Shown here: in pieces, positions 23,232 through 36,720 of the stretch
Numbering within the stretch: position 1 is the stretch's first letter
How the letters are laid out: the number at the start of each line of letters is the position of its first letter
Assembly (NCBI GenBank): GCA_000442125.1
Contig: KE546975.1
Coordinates: 1,612,001 to 1,676,000 of the forward strand
Origin: Opeltia flavorubescens
Taxonomy: Eukaryota > Ascomycota > Lecanoromycetes > Teloschistales > Teloschistaceae
DNA: 64,000 bases
Direction: 5' to 3'
The notes under the pieces: generated by a model
The model's input: the letters and a program-made list of their open reading frames with translations, nothing else
The model's database searches: none
Told to the model about the DNA's origin: nothing
Made by a program: the position numbers and the translations under genes

Positions 23232-23640
23232 GGTAGCGAAATCTCCAAGCAAGCGGATGAGAGTAGAGACAAGAAAAGGATATGAACTAAGCTGCGCGTT
23301 CTGTTCCAAGGGATAATGGCGGTATCATCGGCGTATCGATGTGAGGTTGATATAATGAGACAATGAGCAGGCATCTGGATGAGCACGTGCATGATTCTAC
23401 GCAGCAAACGATTCGGGTTCGCCCTTGCATACAGCATTCCGAAGGTTAAGAAGTGGATATCGGGGACAATCTATCTTGATGTTGGTCTCAGCGAAAACGA
23501 CCGCGAATAATGTAGCTTGCTGTAAGCCTTAGCCTCGTGATTTGCAGTCTGTGGCTCCATTGTAGTTGGTAGCGCATTGAGACCCGAGTTTGTTACCTTC
23601 TAGCGGGCGAATCTCGGGAACCCGGTATAACTTTATAATC
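23232..23640. other. Promoter region and border of the AT-rich block
   Basis: Contains the upstream region of the oxygenase gene. Near 23,552-23,575 a TAGTTGGTAGCGC stretch resembles a tRNA D-arm/A box, but no full cloverleaf can be drawn. Base composition drops abruptly at about 23,630-23,660. Confidence 0.4.
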
Positions 23641-23668
23641 ACTGGAAAACTATATAGTTCTCCTATCC

Positions 23669-24160
23669 TATATATATTTATAATTAAGGGCTGAATTATA
23701 AAATTTAGATAAACGCTTTATAGAGCTATCGGGTAGTTAAAGAACTAAATTATAAAAAACCGTAGAAGTTAAATAATAAAATTTTTATTAATTAAATTTG
23801 AATTAATAATAATTTTAATTAATAAACTCGGCGAATAAATTAAAATATATTTTTTTAATTTTATTTATTAAATTTAATTATAATAGATCTAAATTAATAA
23901 AATATTATTAAAAAATATTAATAAAAAATATTAAACCGTTTTTTTATATATTAAAAGTTAAATTTAATTTATATATATAACTTTTTTAATAAAAATAATT
24001 TTTTAATTTTTTTTTATATTTTTATATTTTTTATTTTTTAAAATAATTTTATTATATATATAATTTAAATTTTATTTCTATTTATATTTTTAGTTTATAA
24101 AATAGATTAATTTTTTATTTTATTATCTTAATAATAAATTATATTTTATAATATATATAA
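23669..24160 (+). repeat. Direct repeat copy 1 (LTR-like)
   Basis: About 490 bp matching 25,199-25,697 in the same orientation over its whole length. Shared landmarks include GAATTATAAAATTTA, TCGGGTAG, GAATTAATAATAATTTTAA and CTCGGCGA/TTCGGCGA. Both copies end in an AATTATATTTTATAA-type sequence. The length and direct orientation suit a long terminal repeat or a solo LTR of a fossil retroelement; both copies are heavily RIP-mutated and old. Confidence 0.5.
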
Positions 24161-25020
24161 ATAAATAATTCGATCGATAATATTAATAATAATCTATTTT
24201 TTTTATAAAAGAATATATAAAAAAAGGGTCCAGTTTATATAAAAAATTAATTTTTACCCGCTTATTTATTGGCTATAAGCTGTATTTTAGAAGTAAAAAA
24301 TATTAAAAATTAATATAATCTTGTAATTAATATAACTTCTATAATTTTTTATATAAAAATATATAAAGTAGTTTCGTTTAAAATATATAATAAACGTATT
24401 TTAAAATTATAAAAATTTTAAATTTTAAAATAATATTAATCGAATTATTAACTATAAAAAACTTTTATAAATAATTTAATTAGATATAATAAAAGTTTAT
24501 TAGTAAAATTAATAAATAATAAAATTTTTAACCTATAATCGTTTTAATTTTAAAAAATAATTAATTTTTTATTATTTAATTAAAATAATTTTATTATTTT
24601 AATAATATATTTTTTAATATAAATAATAATATAAAGCTATTATTTTCTTTTAATTTTTTTTTAAAAATAAAATATATAAAATATTATAATTTTTTTTTAA
24701 TTATAAATTATATAATTAAATATTTAAAAAAATATTTATTTAAATTATTATTTATATATTTTAATTATCGATTAAAAATTAATTATTATTTTATAATATT
24801 TATTTTTATTAATTTTCTAAATCGATTTTTAAAAATATAAACTATTAAATTTTATTAATAGTAATTTATATTATATTATCTATTTAATTAAAATAAAAAA
24901 AATCTAGTTGAATTTTTTTTTAAATATTTTATTTTAAATAAATTTAAATTATTATTTTAATTTTATTAAATTTACCGTTTTTTATTTATTATATTTTTTT
25001 TTGAATTTTATAAAAGCTTT

Positions 25021-25152
25021 TTATTATATTTCCGCCGCTTTTTACTATATTTATTATTATTTATTATATATTTTTGCAATATTTCTCTCTTTTTTTTTTT
25101 ATTATATTTCCGCCGTTTTTTATTATATATATTATTATTTATTATATATTTT
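25021..25152 (+). repeat. Two-unit tandem repeat, period about 78 bp
   Basis: Units at 25,021-25,075 and 25,099-25,152 share TTATTATATTTCCGCCG and the following ATTATTATTTATTATATA. It sits just left of the second LTR-like copy, next to a long T run. Confidence 0.6.
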
Positions 25153-25198
25153 AATAAGTTTTTTTTTTTTTTTTTTTATTATTCTTGTTTTTATTTTA

Positions 25199-25697
25199 TT
25201 TTATATATATTTATAATTAAAAATTGAATTATAAAATTTAAATAGACGCTCTATAGAATTATCGGGTAGCCGGAGGGCTAAATTATAAAAAATCGAGGGG
25301 GTTAAATAATAAAGCTTCTATTAATCGAATTTAAATTAATAATAATTTTAATTAATAGATTCGGCGAGTATATTAAAACGTATTTTATTAATTTTATTTA
25401 TTAATTTTAATTATAATAGGTATAAATTAGAAAAATATCGCTAATAAATATTAATAGGGGATATTAAACCGCCTTTTCGCGCGTTAAAATTTAGATTTAG
25501 TTTATATATATAATTTTTTTAAAATAGATAATATTTTTAATTTTTTTTTATATTTTTATATCTTTTATTTTTTAAAATAGCCTCGTTATATATATTATTT
25601 AAATTTTATTTTTATTTATATTTTTATTCTTTTAAAATAAACTATTTTTTTATTATATTATTTTAATAGCGAATTATATTTTATAAAATATATAATT
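25199..25697 (+). repeat. Direct repeat copy 2 (LTR-like)
   Basis: Partner of 23,669-24,160. The 1.04 kb between the copies has no visible coding trace. Either the two are ends of a short non-autonomous LTR-type element, or one is the 5' LTR of a larger element extending right of 25,697 whose far LTR I could not find. Treated as a broken fossil. Confidence 0.5.
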
Positions 25698-28600
25698 ATA
25701 CTATTTAGTCTAATAATATAGTAAAATATTTAAAAGAATATTATTATTAAATTTCTAATAAAAAAACTTTAAAAATTAAACGCGAAATAAAAATAATATT
25801 AATTATTTAAAATTTTATAAATTTTAAAATAATTCGAAAATTAAATAAATTTATTCTAGAACTAAAAATATATTATAATATATAGACTTATACGGTTAAA
25901 TCTACCTATTATTTTATAATATTAGCAGTAAATATTTTAAAAAACTATTATATTTAAAAATATTCTAGATTATAAATATATTTTAAATATAAAATATAAA
26001 AATTTTATTATAATTTTTAAACTCGGGTTAAATACTAATAAATATTTTTATCGATATAAAATAATAATTACTTCTATATTAGTTTATTAATATTAATTAT
26101 TAATAAAATCGACGAACTTATACCTACTAATATAATAATAATAGTTAGATAATAAATTCGAGATATATAATAGGCGTTAAAATAAAAAATAAAAATAGAA
26201 ATTAAAAATCGTTAAAAAGGTACTAAATTTATATTATAATTAAAAATAATAAAATAGCCTAAATATTTATAAAAATTAAACTAATAAAAATTAATAGATT
26301 TAATTAAAACTTTAAATATAAAAAAAGAATTATTAATAAATATTATATAGAATATTATAAATAATATACTTTTATATTATTAATAGATAGTTAAAAAAGA
26401 AATTAAATATTTTTAATATATTAAAATTATATATAATAAAATTAAATAAATTAAATATTATTTTTTATAATTATATATAGACTTTAAAATATTAAAAAAT
26501 TATACCCGGCTATAAAAATAGATTCTCGCGTTTTTTATCTATACTCGGGTTTAAAAAAATAAAAAGCCCGTTTATATATTTTAAAAATAAAAAAAATTAA
26601 AGTTTAAAGCTATTATTTAAAAAATTTGATAGATTTATAATTAATATATCCAGTATAAAAATAAAAATCGGCTGGATAATAATAATAATAATAATAATAA
26701 TCTCGCCGGTAATATTAATAGTAATAGTATAATATTGAACTAGATTAAATCGATTCGATTATAAAAGTTATAGACTATTTATTTATAGTTTTATATAGTA
26801 TTATTAGTATATAAATATTAAAACTATAAATATAAATTATTTATAATATATATTATAGCGGTTCTAGTAGTTAAACCTAAAAAATAGCGCGGGGTTAATT
26901 AATATTCTTTTATTATATTCTAGATTATTAAAATAACGCGGTTTATAATAATTTAAATAGTATATTAATATATAAATAAAAATTATAAATATATTAAAAA
27001 AAAAAATTTAATCTATTAGGTCTAGTAATTAAATTAATAGATAAAATTTTAATTCGAAAAAATTAAAAAATAATATAATAAATCTTCGATTATTATAATT
27101 ATAGTATAAAGATCGTTAAAACTAGTATTATATTTATTAATATCGATTAAATAAAAAATTAAATTTAATATAAAAAATTCGAATTTAGTATAAACCAGCT
27201 ATAAAATATAATATATAGTTTAATTTTTAAAATTTATTAAATATTAAAAAAAATTCTATATATATTTAAAAAAAACTTTTATAATATTCTATAATATTAA
27301 TTATAGGATAATCCTATTTAAAAAAATATCGAATATAATTTCGTTTAGAATAAACGGAATTTATAACCGGTTAATAGTTAAATATAACTATTTAATTATT
27401 TAATCGAATTAAAAATATTATAATAATATAATAATATTATTAATTTATATAAAAGTTATAAATAATATAAATTAATCGATTAATACTATAAATTACTAAT
27501 AATATTAGTATAATAAATATAAAAATAAAACGCCTATAAACCCGAGTTTTTAAATATATATAATTAAAATTTTAAAAAAAGCTAAAACTATAATATATTT
27601 ATTAATAAAAGGTTCGGTAGTAATATTTTATAGAATAATTAAATAGAATTAGTTATATACTATTATAAAAAATATAATATTAGCGGCGATATAAAAATAA
27701 TTTATTATTTTTTATAGTATAAAATAAATATATTAATAATATAGAATATATAGTTAGTATAACTAATATAAAACACTTTATAGAAAATCTATTATAGAAA
27801 ATAATATCGACGGTAATAGAAATTATATTATATTAATACCCGCGGGTATAAATAAACGCTAGTATAAATAAATTAAAAAATAAAAAAAGCTAATAAAAAA
27901 ACGTTAAAGAAAAATTTAATATTATAGCTATAGCGAGATATTAATATCGCTATTAGCCGAAAATATTTATATAAAAATAAAAGACGAATAAAATATAATA
28001 AAAAAGATTAAAATAATAAAATCTAAAAAAATAAAATCGAAAATATATAAATAGAATATAGTATATATATTATAAATTTTATATATATATATAATATTTA
28101 AAAATAAAATAAAATAATAGAAAAAATATAGTAAAAATTTCGAAAAATTAATAAAAACTAGTATTATTTACTAGAATTCTAGATTCTAAAAAAAAATAAA
28201 AGGAAATATAAACTAGTAAAATAAAAAACGGATATTAAAAGCGGATATTATAAATAATATTAACGATTATAAACTATCGATATAAATATAAAATTATAAA
28301 AAATAATATAAAATAAATAGGCGGAATTTTAAAAATTCTAGAAACGTATTATAAAATCTATTCTAGCTAGTTAAAAGTATATATTAACTATTATATTTAT
28401 TAAAAAAAGGAAAAGTCTATTATTTATACTACTAATATTTTATAATAAAAAAGGAGTTAGTATTATAAATTAAATTTTTATTAAATTTAAACGGGTAGAT
28501 TATTAATCGATTTATTTAAATAATAATTTTATTAATTATATTATAATAAAATTTATATTAATAATATTAGAAAATAGATATTAAATATAAAAAATAGAAT

Positions 28601-31600
28601 CGATAAAATTTAATAAATAATATTAAAATTATATTAATTATATCCGAGTTTATTTATAGGGACAATTTTATTTAATTTATTAATTATATTTAAAAATAGA
28701 AATAATTAGATTAAATTATTATTTATAAATATTATATAGTATTAAATAATTAACTAAATTTTTAATTTTAATTATAGAAATTAAAAAAATTAAATCGGAT
28801 CTAGGTTTCTATAATAATATTAACCGCTATATTATTTTTATTAAAAAAAGGTCGATTTATAAAATAAATATAAATTTAATCTAATAATATTTAAATATTC
28901 CGAGCTATAATTATATAAAAAAATATTTAATATCGAATATACTATATTTAAATTTAAATATTATAAAAATAGAAAAACGGGTTATTATAAATAATCTAAA
29001 AAATTCGAGAAATATTAATTAATAATAAAAAACTAGTAATTTATAGCGGTTTAATAGAAAATTACTAGTTATTAATAAAATCTATTAATTATAAAACGTA
29101 TTTTTATAATATTAATAATAAAAAAAAAATTCTATTAATTTTAATATAATTAACGATTTAATATTATTATTATTATAAATACCTTTAAAACCGGAATTAA
29201 TATTTTTTATATTCGATAGATTATCTATATTAGTAAATTACGGACGTTACTTAATAATAATTAGAAAAATAATTATATAAACCGGGATAAATAAATAAAT
29301 AAAATAATAATAATTTAAAATTATATAAAAAGGTAAAATTAAAAAAAATCCTTTATAAATATAAAAAATTAACTGATAAAATATTATTTAGATATTTTAT
29401 ATAAATAAATAGTATTAGATATATATATAAATAATAAAAAAGATTAAAAAGAATATAAAACGGGAGAAAAATTATATAAAGAATATAATTTAAAGATAGC
29501 GGCTATAAATAGTATTTTTACTAGTTATTATCGATTTTTTACTTTTATAGACCCGTTTTTAAATAAATAGCTATTATAGCAAGCCCTACAAATTATTTTT
29601 ATTATAGGCGGGAAAACGATTATAAAATAATATAAATAGAAACTTTATAAATTATAAAAAAAAATTTAGATATTATAAAATTTATTAAATATATTTTAAA
29701 AATAATATATATATTATTTATTTATAAAAAAGGTAAATAATTAAAAATATTATATATTTTATTATATAAAAATAGAATATTAGGCGATTAAAACGAATTA
29801 TAATTAATAAAAAAAATAATTATAAAAATAAAAAAAATTAATACGGTTTAAAGATTATTATTAGTATTTTCTACTATAAATATAGTATAATCGATAGTAA
29901 GAATTAGCGAAAATAGATAAAGCGGGTATATATAAAATAATTCTAGAAAAAAAAAATTACTAATACTAAAATATAATAGTAAAGAATTTAAAAATATTAA
30001 TTTATTATAAAAATTAATTTTAAAAATAAATATAAAAGCGAATATCGATAAAAATAATATAAAAAAATATTAATTAATACTAAAGCGAATAAATATAATA
30101 AACCGGTATAAATATATATTAAATAATAATAAAAATTTAGAAAAATTTATAATTAAAAAAAAATAAATAAATAAAAAAAATTTAAAAATTTAATAAATTA
30201 AATAATCGATAATAAAATAATTTAATCGATTTAAAATTAGATTTAATAATAATTCTAAATAAAATTAAAAAATTAAATAATTAATCGGCTATTATTATAA
30301 AATAAATCGAATAAAAAAAAATATAATTATAATAATCGAAAATAATATAATTAAATTTTAGGTTAGATAGTAATATTAAAAAATTAATTCTAATTTTTTT
30401 TTTTATAACCGCGGGATTTTTAGTTTATTTATTAAATTTATTTAATATCGAAATAAAAAACTTTTTAATTAAAAAAATTTATAAAACTATTATAATTTAT
30501 ATATAAAACTTTTTATAATTATAATTTTATTATTTTAGATTATTAGTATTAATTATTATTAATTTTTATTTTATTTTTTTTTATTATTAATTTCTAATAT
30601 TTAAATTATTAATAATTTATATAAAATATTAATAATCGATTAATTAAGTTTAACCAGCTTTTAAAATTAAATTCGAATTTTTTATTAAATTTCCACGTTT
30701 TTAAAGCCCTTTAAATTTCGGATTATTAATAAAATTCAATTTTTAAAATTAAATATAAAATTTATTTTTTTTATATTTTATATTTTTAATATTTTTTTTT
30801 TAAAATAGTATTTTTATATTTTTTTCGTTTTATATATTTATATTTTTTTTCTTTTCGCTTTTTTATTTTATTTTATTCCTTTTTTTTTTATAAAAACGCT
30901 ATAATAAATAAAAAATTAAAAAATTTTTAATATTTTTTATTATTAAAAAAAATATATAAATTAATTTTTATAAAAATAAATTAATTAAACGAATTTTATA
31001 ACTCGTTAAATAAAAACGTTGATTATATATTTCGAATTTTCTATTCGATATTTATCTAATAATAATTTTTTATTTTTTTATATTTAATCGATTTTTCTTT
31101 AAATTTAAAATAAATAAAAATTTATTAATTTATATTTATTTATTTAAATATAATAAATAGTAATTATAACTAATAATATATTTTTTTAAAATTCGAATTA
31201 ATTTATAATTAAATTCGATTATTAATCGATTTATTTATAATTTAAACTTTTTTCGCGATTAATCGATATAAAATTATTATATAAAATTTACTAGCGTATT
31301 TTTTTTTTTAAATTATTTATTTTTATAAATATATTTAATCGAAGTTTATTTAAATCTTTTATTAAAATATAAAATCGATTTATTATTAGTTTTTTATTTT
31401 TATTTTTATTTAAAAAAATTTAATTATAATTATTTATTATAATATTTTATTTTAAAATCGAATATAAACTATTTCTATTATTTATTTTATTTATTATTAA
31501 AATTTATATAAAATTTTATTCGATTTTAAAAATAAATAAAATCGAATTTTAATTATTATTATATATTATTTATTCTAGTATCGAATTCGCGAAAAAAATT

Positions 31601-33198
31601 AATATATTTTTATAATTAGATATAATTCTATTTTAATCGTTTATATTTTAAATTTATTTTATTATTAAATTTTAAAAAGAATTAAATAATATTTTAAAAA
31701 TAATTTTATTCGAAAATTATTATATTTTAAACCTTTTTATTAATTTAACGAATTTTCGAAAATTTTTTATAGTTTTTTTTTTTAATTTTTATTTATATAT
31801 ATCAATTTCTTTAAATACTAAATATATATAAAATTCTAGTATTTATTATATACTAATATATTTAAAATAAATATAAAATTATAGTTTTTATTTAATTTTT
31901 TAATTTATTAACCGCTTTTTAAAAATATATTTTTTTAATTAATTATTTAGTTTTTATTAAAAATAATAATTTTATTATATTTATTACAAACGGTTCGAAT
32001 TATAAATCGATAATTAAATAAATTTCGCGTTTTTTAAAATAAATTCTATTTATAAATTTATTATTTTTAAATTTTTATTATAAAATTATTTTATATTTAT
32101 TTTTTTATTATTTTAATAAATAGCGATTAAAATTCCAATAATAATTTATTTAAAAACCTATTATATTTTATAAAAATAATTTAAATTATTAATTAAAAAT
32201 TAAATAAATTTTATATTTTTTTTAATAAATACTATTAATAAATTAACCGTTTTTATAATTTATATTATTAGTATAAACTATTTAAAATTTGTTTTTTTTT
32301 AATTTTAAAAGATAATAATTATAATTTTAACGCTAATTTTAATTTTATTACTATATTTCGCCCTAGATTTAAAAGATTTTGACCGATTTTTTTTGTTTTT
32401 TTATTTTTTTTTAATATTTCGACTCTACTAAAACGATTTCTGCAAAAAAAAAAACTATTAGACTAGTATTATATCTATAGGCTAGTATTAAAATTATTAT
32501 ATATTTAAAAGTTTTAATTAAAAAAATTTCGAAAAAATTAAAATAATATAAAATTTTATTTTAAACTTTATTTTTAATTATTTTAATTAAAAAAATTAAA
32601 AATTAAAAACGTTATATAATTAAAATAATAATATAATACTATTTATTAAATATTAAAAAATTATATTTTTAAAATTTTATTAATATCTATCGCGATTTTA
32701 TATAAATTCTATATATTTTTATAAAAAGCTAATATTTTAATAAAAAGCTAATATTCGATTTTAAATAATAATTAATAGAGTATAAAAATATTTCTAAAAT
32801 ATAATTATATTATTTTTATAATCGCTATTTTATATTACTTTTATTTATATAATAATTATACTATTTTAATATATAATAAAATAAAAAGCGATTATTTTAT
32901 ATATACGATTACTATTAAATTTAGAAGCTTTTATCCCTTTTTTTTTATTTTAAATATATAAATACTATTTTTATTTATATTTTATCGATTCCTTTAAACC
33001 GATTTTTATTTAAAACTATAATAGTTAAAATATTCTACTTTTTAGATTAAGCGCACTAGTTATTTATAGAAGTTAACGCTAAATATAAATTACCCGAAAA
33101 AACTCCTACTATATTTATTAATTAGATCTGCTTAATAATAAATTATAATACCTTTATTAATAAACTGTAATAATAGCTGAAAACGGTTAGTATATTAT
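25698..33198. repeat. RIP-mutated repeat DNA, unassigned
   Basis: About 7.5 kb of AT-rich DNA with no open frame. The left part (to about 30.4 kb) is A-rich on the plus strand and the right part T-rich, suggesting two former elements of opposite coding sense. A (TAA)n microsatellite lies at about 26,675-26,701. I could not identify conserved domains. Around 32,280-32,460 and 33,050-33,190 CpA/TpG dinucleotides reappear, so those patches may be younger or unique sequence. Confidence 0.5.
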
Positions 33199-33572
33199 CT
33201 ATTATTATATATTTAATCTATTATAATATATCTAACCTACTATAATATATCTAACCTACTATAATATATTCAATCTATTATAATATATCTAACCTATTAT
33301 AATATATCCAACCTAGTATTACGTATTTAATTTAGTATTATATATTCTATCTAGTATTACGTATTTTATCTAATATTACGCATTTTATCTACTATTACAT
33401 ATTCCACCTGCTATTATATATTCCACCTATTATAATATAATTTACCTGCTATATTATATTTAAATTATTATTAGGTATTAAACCTATTATTATATATTCT
33501 ATCTATATATTTAACCTATTATAATGTATCTAATCTGCTAATACATATTCCACCTGTTATAATATATTTTAT
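33199..33572 (+). repeat. 19-bp minisatellite, about 20 units
   Basis: Tandem units of exactly 19 bp with consensus near CTATTATAATATATCTAAC, for example at 33,218, 33,237, 33,256, 33,275, 33,294 and on to 33,554; one unit (33,503) is short. Unlike its surroundings, the array keeps CpA and TpG (TACATATTCCACCTGC at about 33,395-33,410). Confidence 0.85.
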
Positions 33573-33831
33573 CTATCTATATATATTTATTATTATATAT
33601 CTATTTCCCTTTTATTTATTTTATTTATAAATTCGGCTATTTAAAAGCTTAAATATAAGCTATAATAATATTTAATATCTAATAAAATTATATATATCTT
33701 AATTTTAAATATATTCTTAATATTAAACTATAATAAAATTTAGTAAAATTACTATTATTTAAATAAAAACAATAGGTAGTAAAAAAAAAATAGTAATATT
33801 ATATTTTAATAAATTCTAATAGTTAGGATTT

Positions 33832-33919
33832 ATTTTTTTAGGATCGCGCCGAGAAATTATAGATAAAACCCGACCGTCGAGTTTTATCTGTAATTTTTTA
33901 GCGCGATTCTAAAAAATAA
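33832..33919. repeat. Hairpin-forming inverted repeat
   Basis: Arms of about 38 bp flank a short loop: TTAGGATCGCGC... on the left mirrors ...GCGCGATTCTAA on the right, with AGATAAAAC / GTTTTATCT innermost and a CCGACCGTCGA centre. Weaker symmetry extends roughly 35-40 bp further on both sides. It marks the left end of the 2.6-kb element that follows. Confidence 0.75.
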
Positions 33920-36489
33920 AATATAATAGCCGTATTTTATTAAAATAGTAGGAAAATTATAATATATTTTTTAAAGGTAAAAATCGTTTATTATTTATAA
34001 ATTCGTTTTATTATTATATTAAATTAGCTTTTTTTTTTATAAATATTTTTAATTTTTTATATAAAAAATAAATTATAAATTATTATATATTTTTTAATAG
34101 CGTATTAATAGTTTATAATATATTATCTTTTTTTTATATTTCTATAATATTAGTAATTTATTTTTAGTTTATAATTAGTAATTTTCTATAAAATAAATAG
34201 GTTTTAACCTATATATATTTCTATATACTTTTTATAAAGATTAATTTTCTCGGTTTTTAATTTATTAAATATATTTTAGATTGTATTATTAGTATTTATA
34301 TATTATATACTTTTCTAAATTAAATTATACTAGAATATTAAATCTTTAGCGTAAAAACGCTTTATATTTTTTATTATTTATTTTAAAAGAATCTAAAAAC
34401 CGATTCTATAATATTTAATTAATCTAATATCTACTATTTTTATATAGGTATTATTAATTAAAATCTCTATAATTATTATTAAGCCTTTAATTTTTCTAGT
34501 TTATATTCGATTTATTCTACTTTAAACCTTAAAATTAGCTATTATACTTTCTATATCTAGATTAAAATAGGTGATTTTTATTTAAAATATATTAGTATTT
34601 CTAGTTATATATATAAAATAAGCTCGTTTTTTTATAGAATAAATAAGTACTCGATAATATTTTATTTATAATTAAAAATAGCTAATTAGAATAAAAAATT
34701 ATACTAGTAAATCTTTAATCGGAAAGCGATTATATTTAAATTTAAAAAGGCCTTTAATATTAGCCTTTAAAATAATTTTTAAATAAAATTTAACTATATT
34801 TATACTATAAAATAATATATTATCTTTATTAAAAGCTTTTATCGATAATATAATTAAGCTGATTTTTAATAGATAAAATAAAATTTTAATAAAAATAAAG
34901 GCAAGTAAATTATTAAATATAAAGTTAGTAGGATTTATATATATAGAATTTAAAAATCGATAATTAAAAGTTTAGATTATAAATTTTAATTTATTTATAA
35001 AATAAATATTAGGTATATTAAAAATTATAGAAATAATACGCGTTTTATACTAACTTAAAATTTATTAATAAATAGTATAATTATATTCTAGCCTAAAACT
35101 TTTAAAAGGATATTTCCGTTTAAATTAAGGTTTAAAATATTATAAATAATATAAAAAGTTAATTAGCAGCCCTATATTATTTTATTAGTAGAATCTTTCC
35201 TTTTAATAATTCGTTTTTATCTTTAACGTGTTCTATCTTTATTAATACCTATAATAATTATCGGTAAAATAGCTTAAAAAAAACCTTATATTTAAATATA
35301 CTATTATAGTTATTTTATTTTTCTATCTATTATATCTATTATAATAATACTAGTAATTCGGTATTTATTAAATAATCTAATTTTTAATTCTAAATTTAAC
35401 GCTTTTATTAAATAAAAATATAAATATTATTTAAATATTAATTAAAAACTATTTTTTATTTTTTATCGCGAAAATCTATAAAAACTTTTTAATTATATAT
35501 TTTATCTATTATAAACGATAAATAGCAATCGATATTTTTTATAGGAAGAAATTTAAGTAAAACTATATCGTTTAAATAAAACCCGGTTTTTATTAATAGT
35601 ATTTATTTATAATAAAAGAAAAGTTCTATATAAATTTCTTTTAATTATTAATAGATATAAATTATTATATATTTAACTTAAAAACGGTTATAAATAAATC
35701 GGGGAATTTTTTAAAATATTAAAAAAGAGATAATTAATTAATTTAATATTTTTCGAAAAGTATTAAAATTTTAATAATTTAGATAATTAATTTTAAAGAG
35801 TTTAGTATAGTTAACTAGCGAGTATTATATAGCTAGCCGTCTATTTAATAAATAATTTTTCCGATAATTAATTTCTCTATCTAATTAATAATAATTTACG
35901 CGATATATATAAAATAGCGGTTATTTTATAAATTAGTAGACCTATTAATATTAATATATATTAAAAGCTAATCTCTATTTTAATTATAAATTTATAAATA
36001 GCGGCTATAATAAAAGGATAAAAATATAGTAGGTTCTAGCGATTTAATCTAAAGAAAAAGTTAATTAATTTAATATTTTTATAAAAAATATAAACGCTTT
36101 TAGTCTAAATAGTTAATAGATTTTCTATAACTTCGGTTATATAATATAATAGTTCTAGCCGAGAATAAAGGAAGAATAAAGACGAATTTATTAGATATTT
36201 AGATATAAGATAATATTAATAGAAAAAAATCGGAATAAATATAGTTTATAAAGTTTTCGGTTTAATAATTAAAGATTTTATTACTAAAATCAAGTATAAG
36301 CCCTATTAAAGTTATATATAGAATATTTACTTTATATATTTTAAAAGGGTAAATATACTCTAAAAAGTATTAAATAATTAAATATCTCTATTTTTCTAAT
36401 TTCTAAAAAATAGATATATTAATATTTAATAAAACCCTTTTTACTAAAATAGAATCGTATTTTAATAAAATTCGATAATCGGGTTTTAT
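33862..36489. mobile_element. 2.6-kb repeat element, copy A (probable TIR DNA transposon)
   Basis: Bounded by related short palindromes: ATAAAACCCGACCGTCGAGT... at the left (33,863) and, as reverse complement, ATAAAACCCGATTATCGA... at the right (36,465-36,489), so the ends are inverted repeats. The body matches copy B in order and orientation. Landmarks are a segment around ATAGCGGTTATTTTATAAATTA and AGCTAATCTCTATTTTAATT at about 35.9-36.0 kb, then AATAGCGGCTATAATAAAA. It is fully RIP-mutated with no open frame, so the transposase class (Tc1/mariner-pogo or other) cannot be read. The size and inverted ends suggest a class II element. Confidence 0.55.
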
Positions 36490-36720
36490 ATTTAGTCTAC
36501 TATAGTATAATATATTATAATATATTTTATTTATTTCTAAATAATTAATTTATTATAGTATTTTAAAAATATTATAGTATATTTATCTACTATTTTATTT
36601 TAAAATATATTTAAAAAGGTTAAAAATATATAAATTTATAGCGAATTTAAATTTAAAAATACTAAAATCTAATTATTAGATTTTACTAGAACTATTACTA
36701 TCGAATTTTTATTATTTAAG
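36490..36720. repeat. Spacer between copies A and B, with a palindrome
   Basis: About 230 bp. It carries the perfect palindrome AAAATCTAATTATTAGATTTT at 36,664-36,684, which recurs at 51,610-51,630. Confidence 0.6.

Noticed and set aside
23550-23626. tRNA-like sequence (GGCTCCA..., TAGTTGGTAGCGC, GCGAATCTCGGG)
   Set aside because: An A-box-like and a weak B-box-like piece are present, but acceptor, anticodon and T stems do not pair. At most a degraded tRNA or tRNA-derived scrap.
25001-25216. 71-codon ORF in the AT block
   Set aside because: Pure low-complexity Phe/Tyr/Ile sequence over a tandem repeat and T runs; it exists only because AT-rich TTT/TAT/ATT codons avoid stops.
25698-30400. 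Possible Ty3/Gypsy or Copia body right of the second LTR-like repeat
   Set aside because: I could not recognise any protease, reverse transcriptase, RNase H or integrase motif in this sequence, nor a matching far LTR, so no family is claimed.
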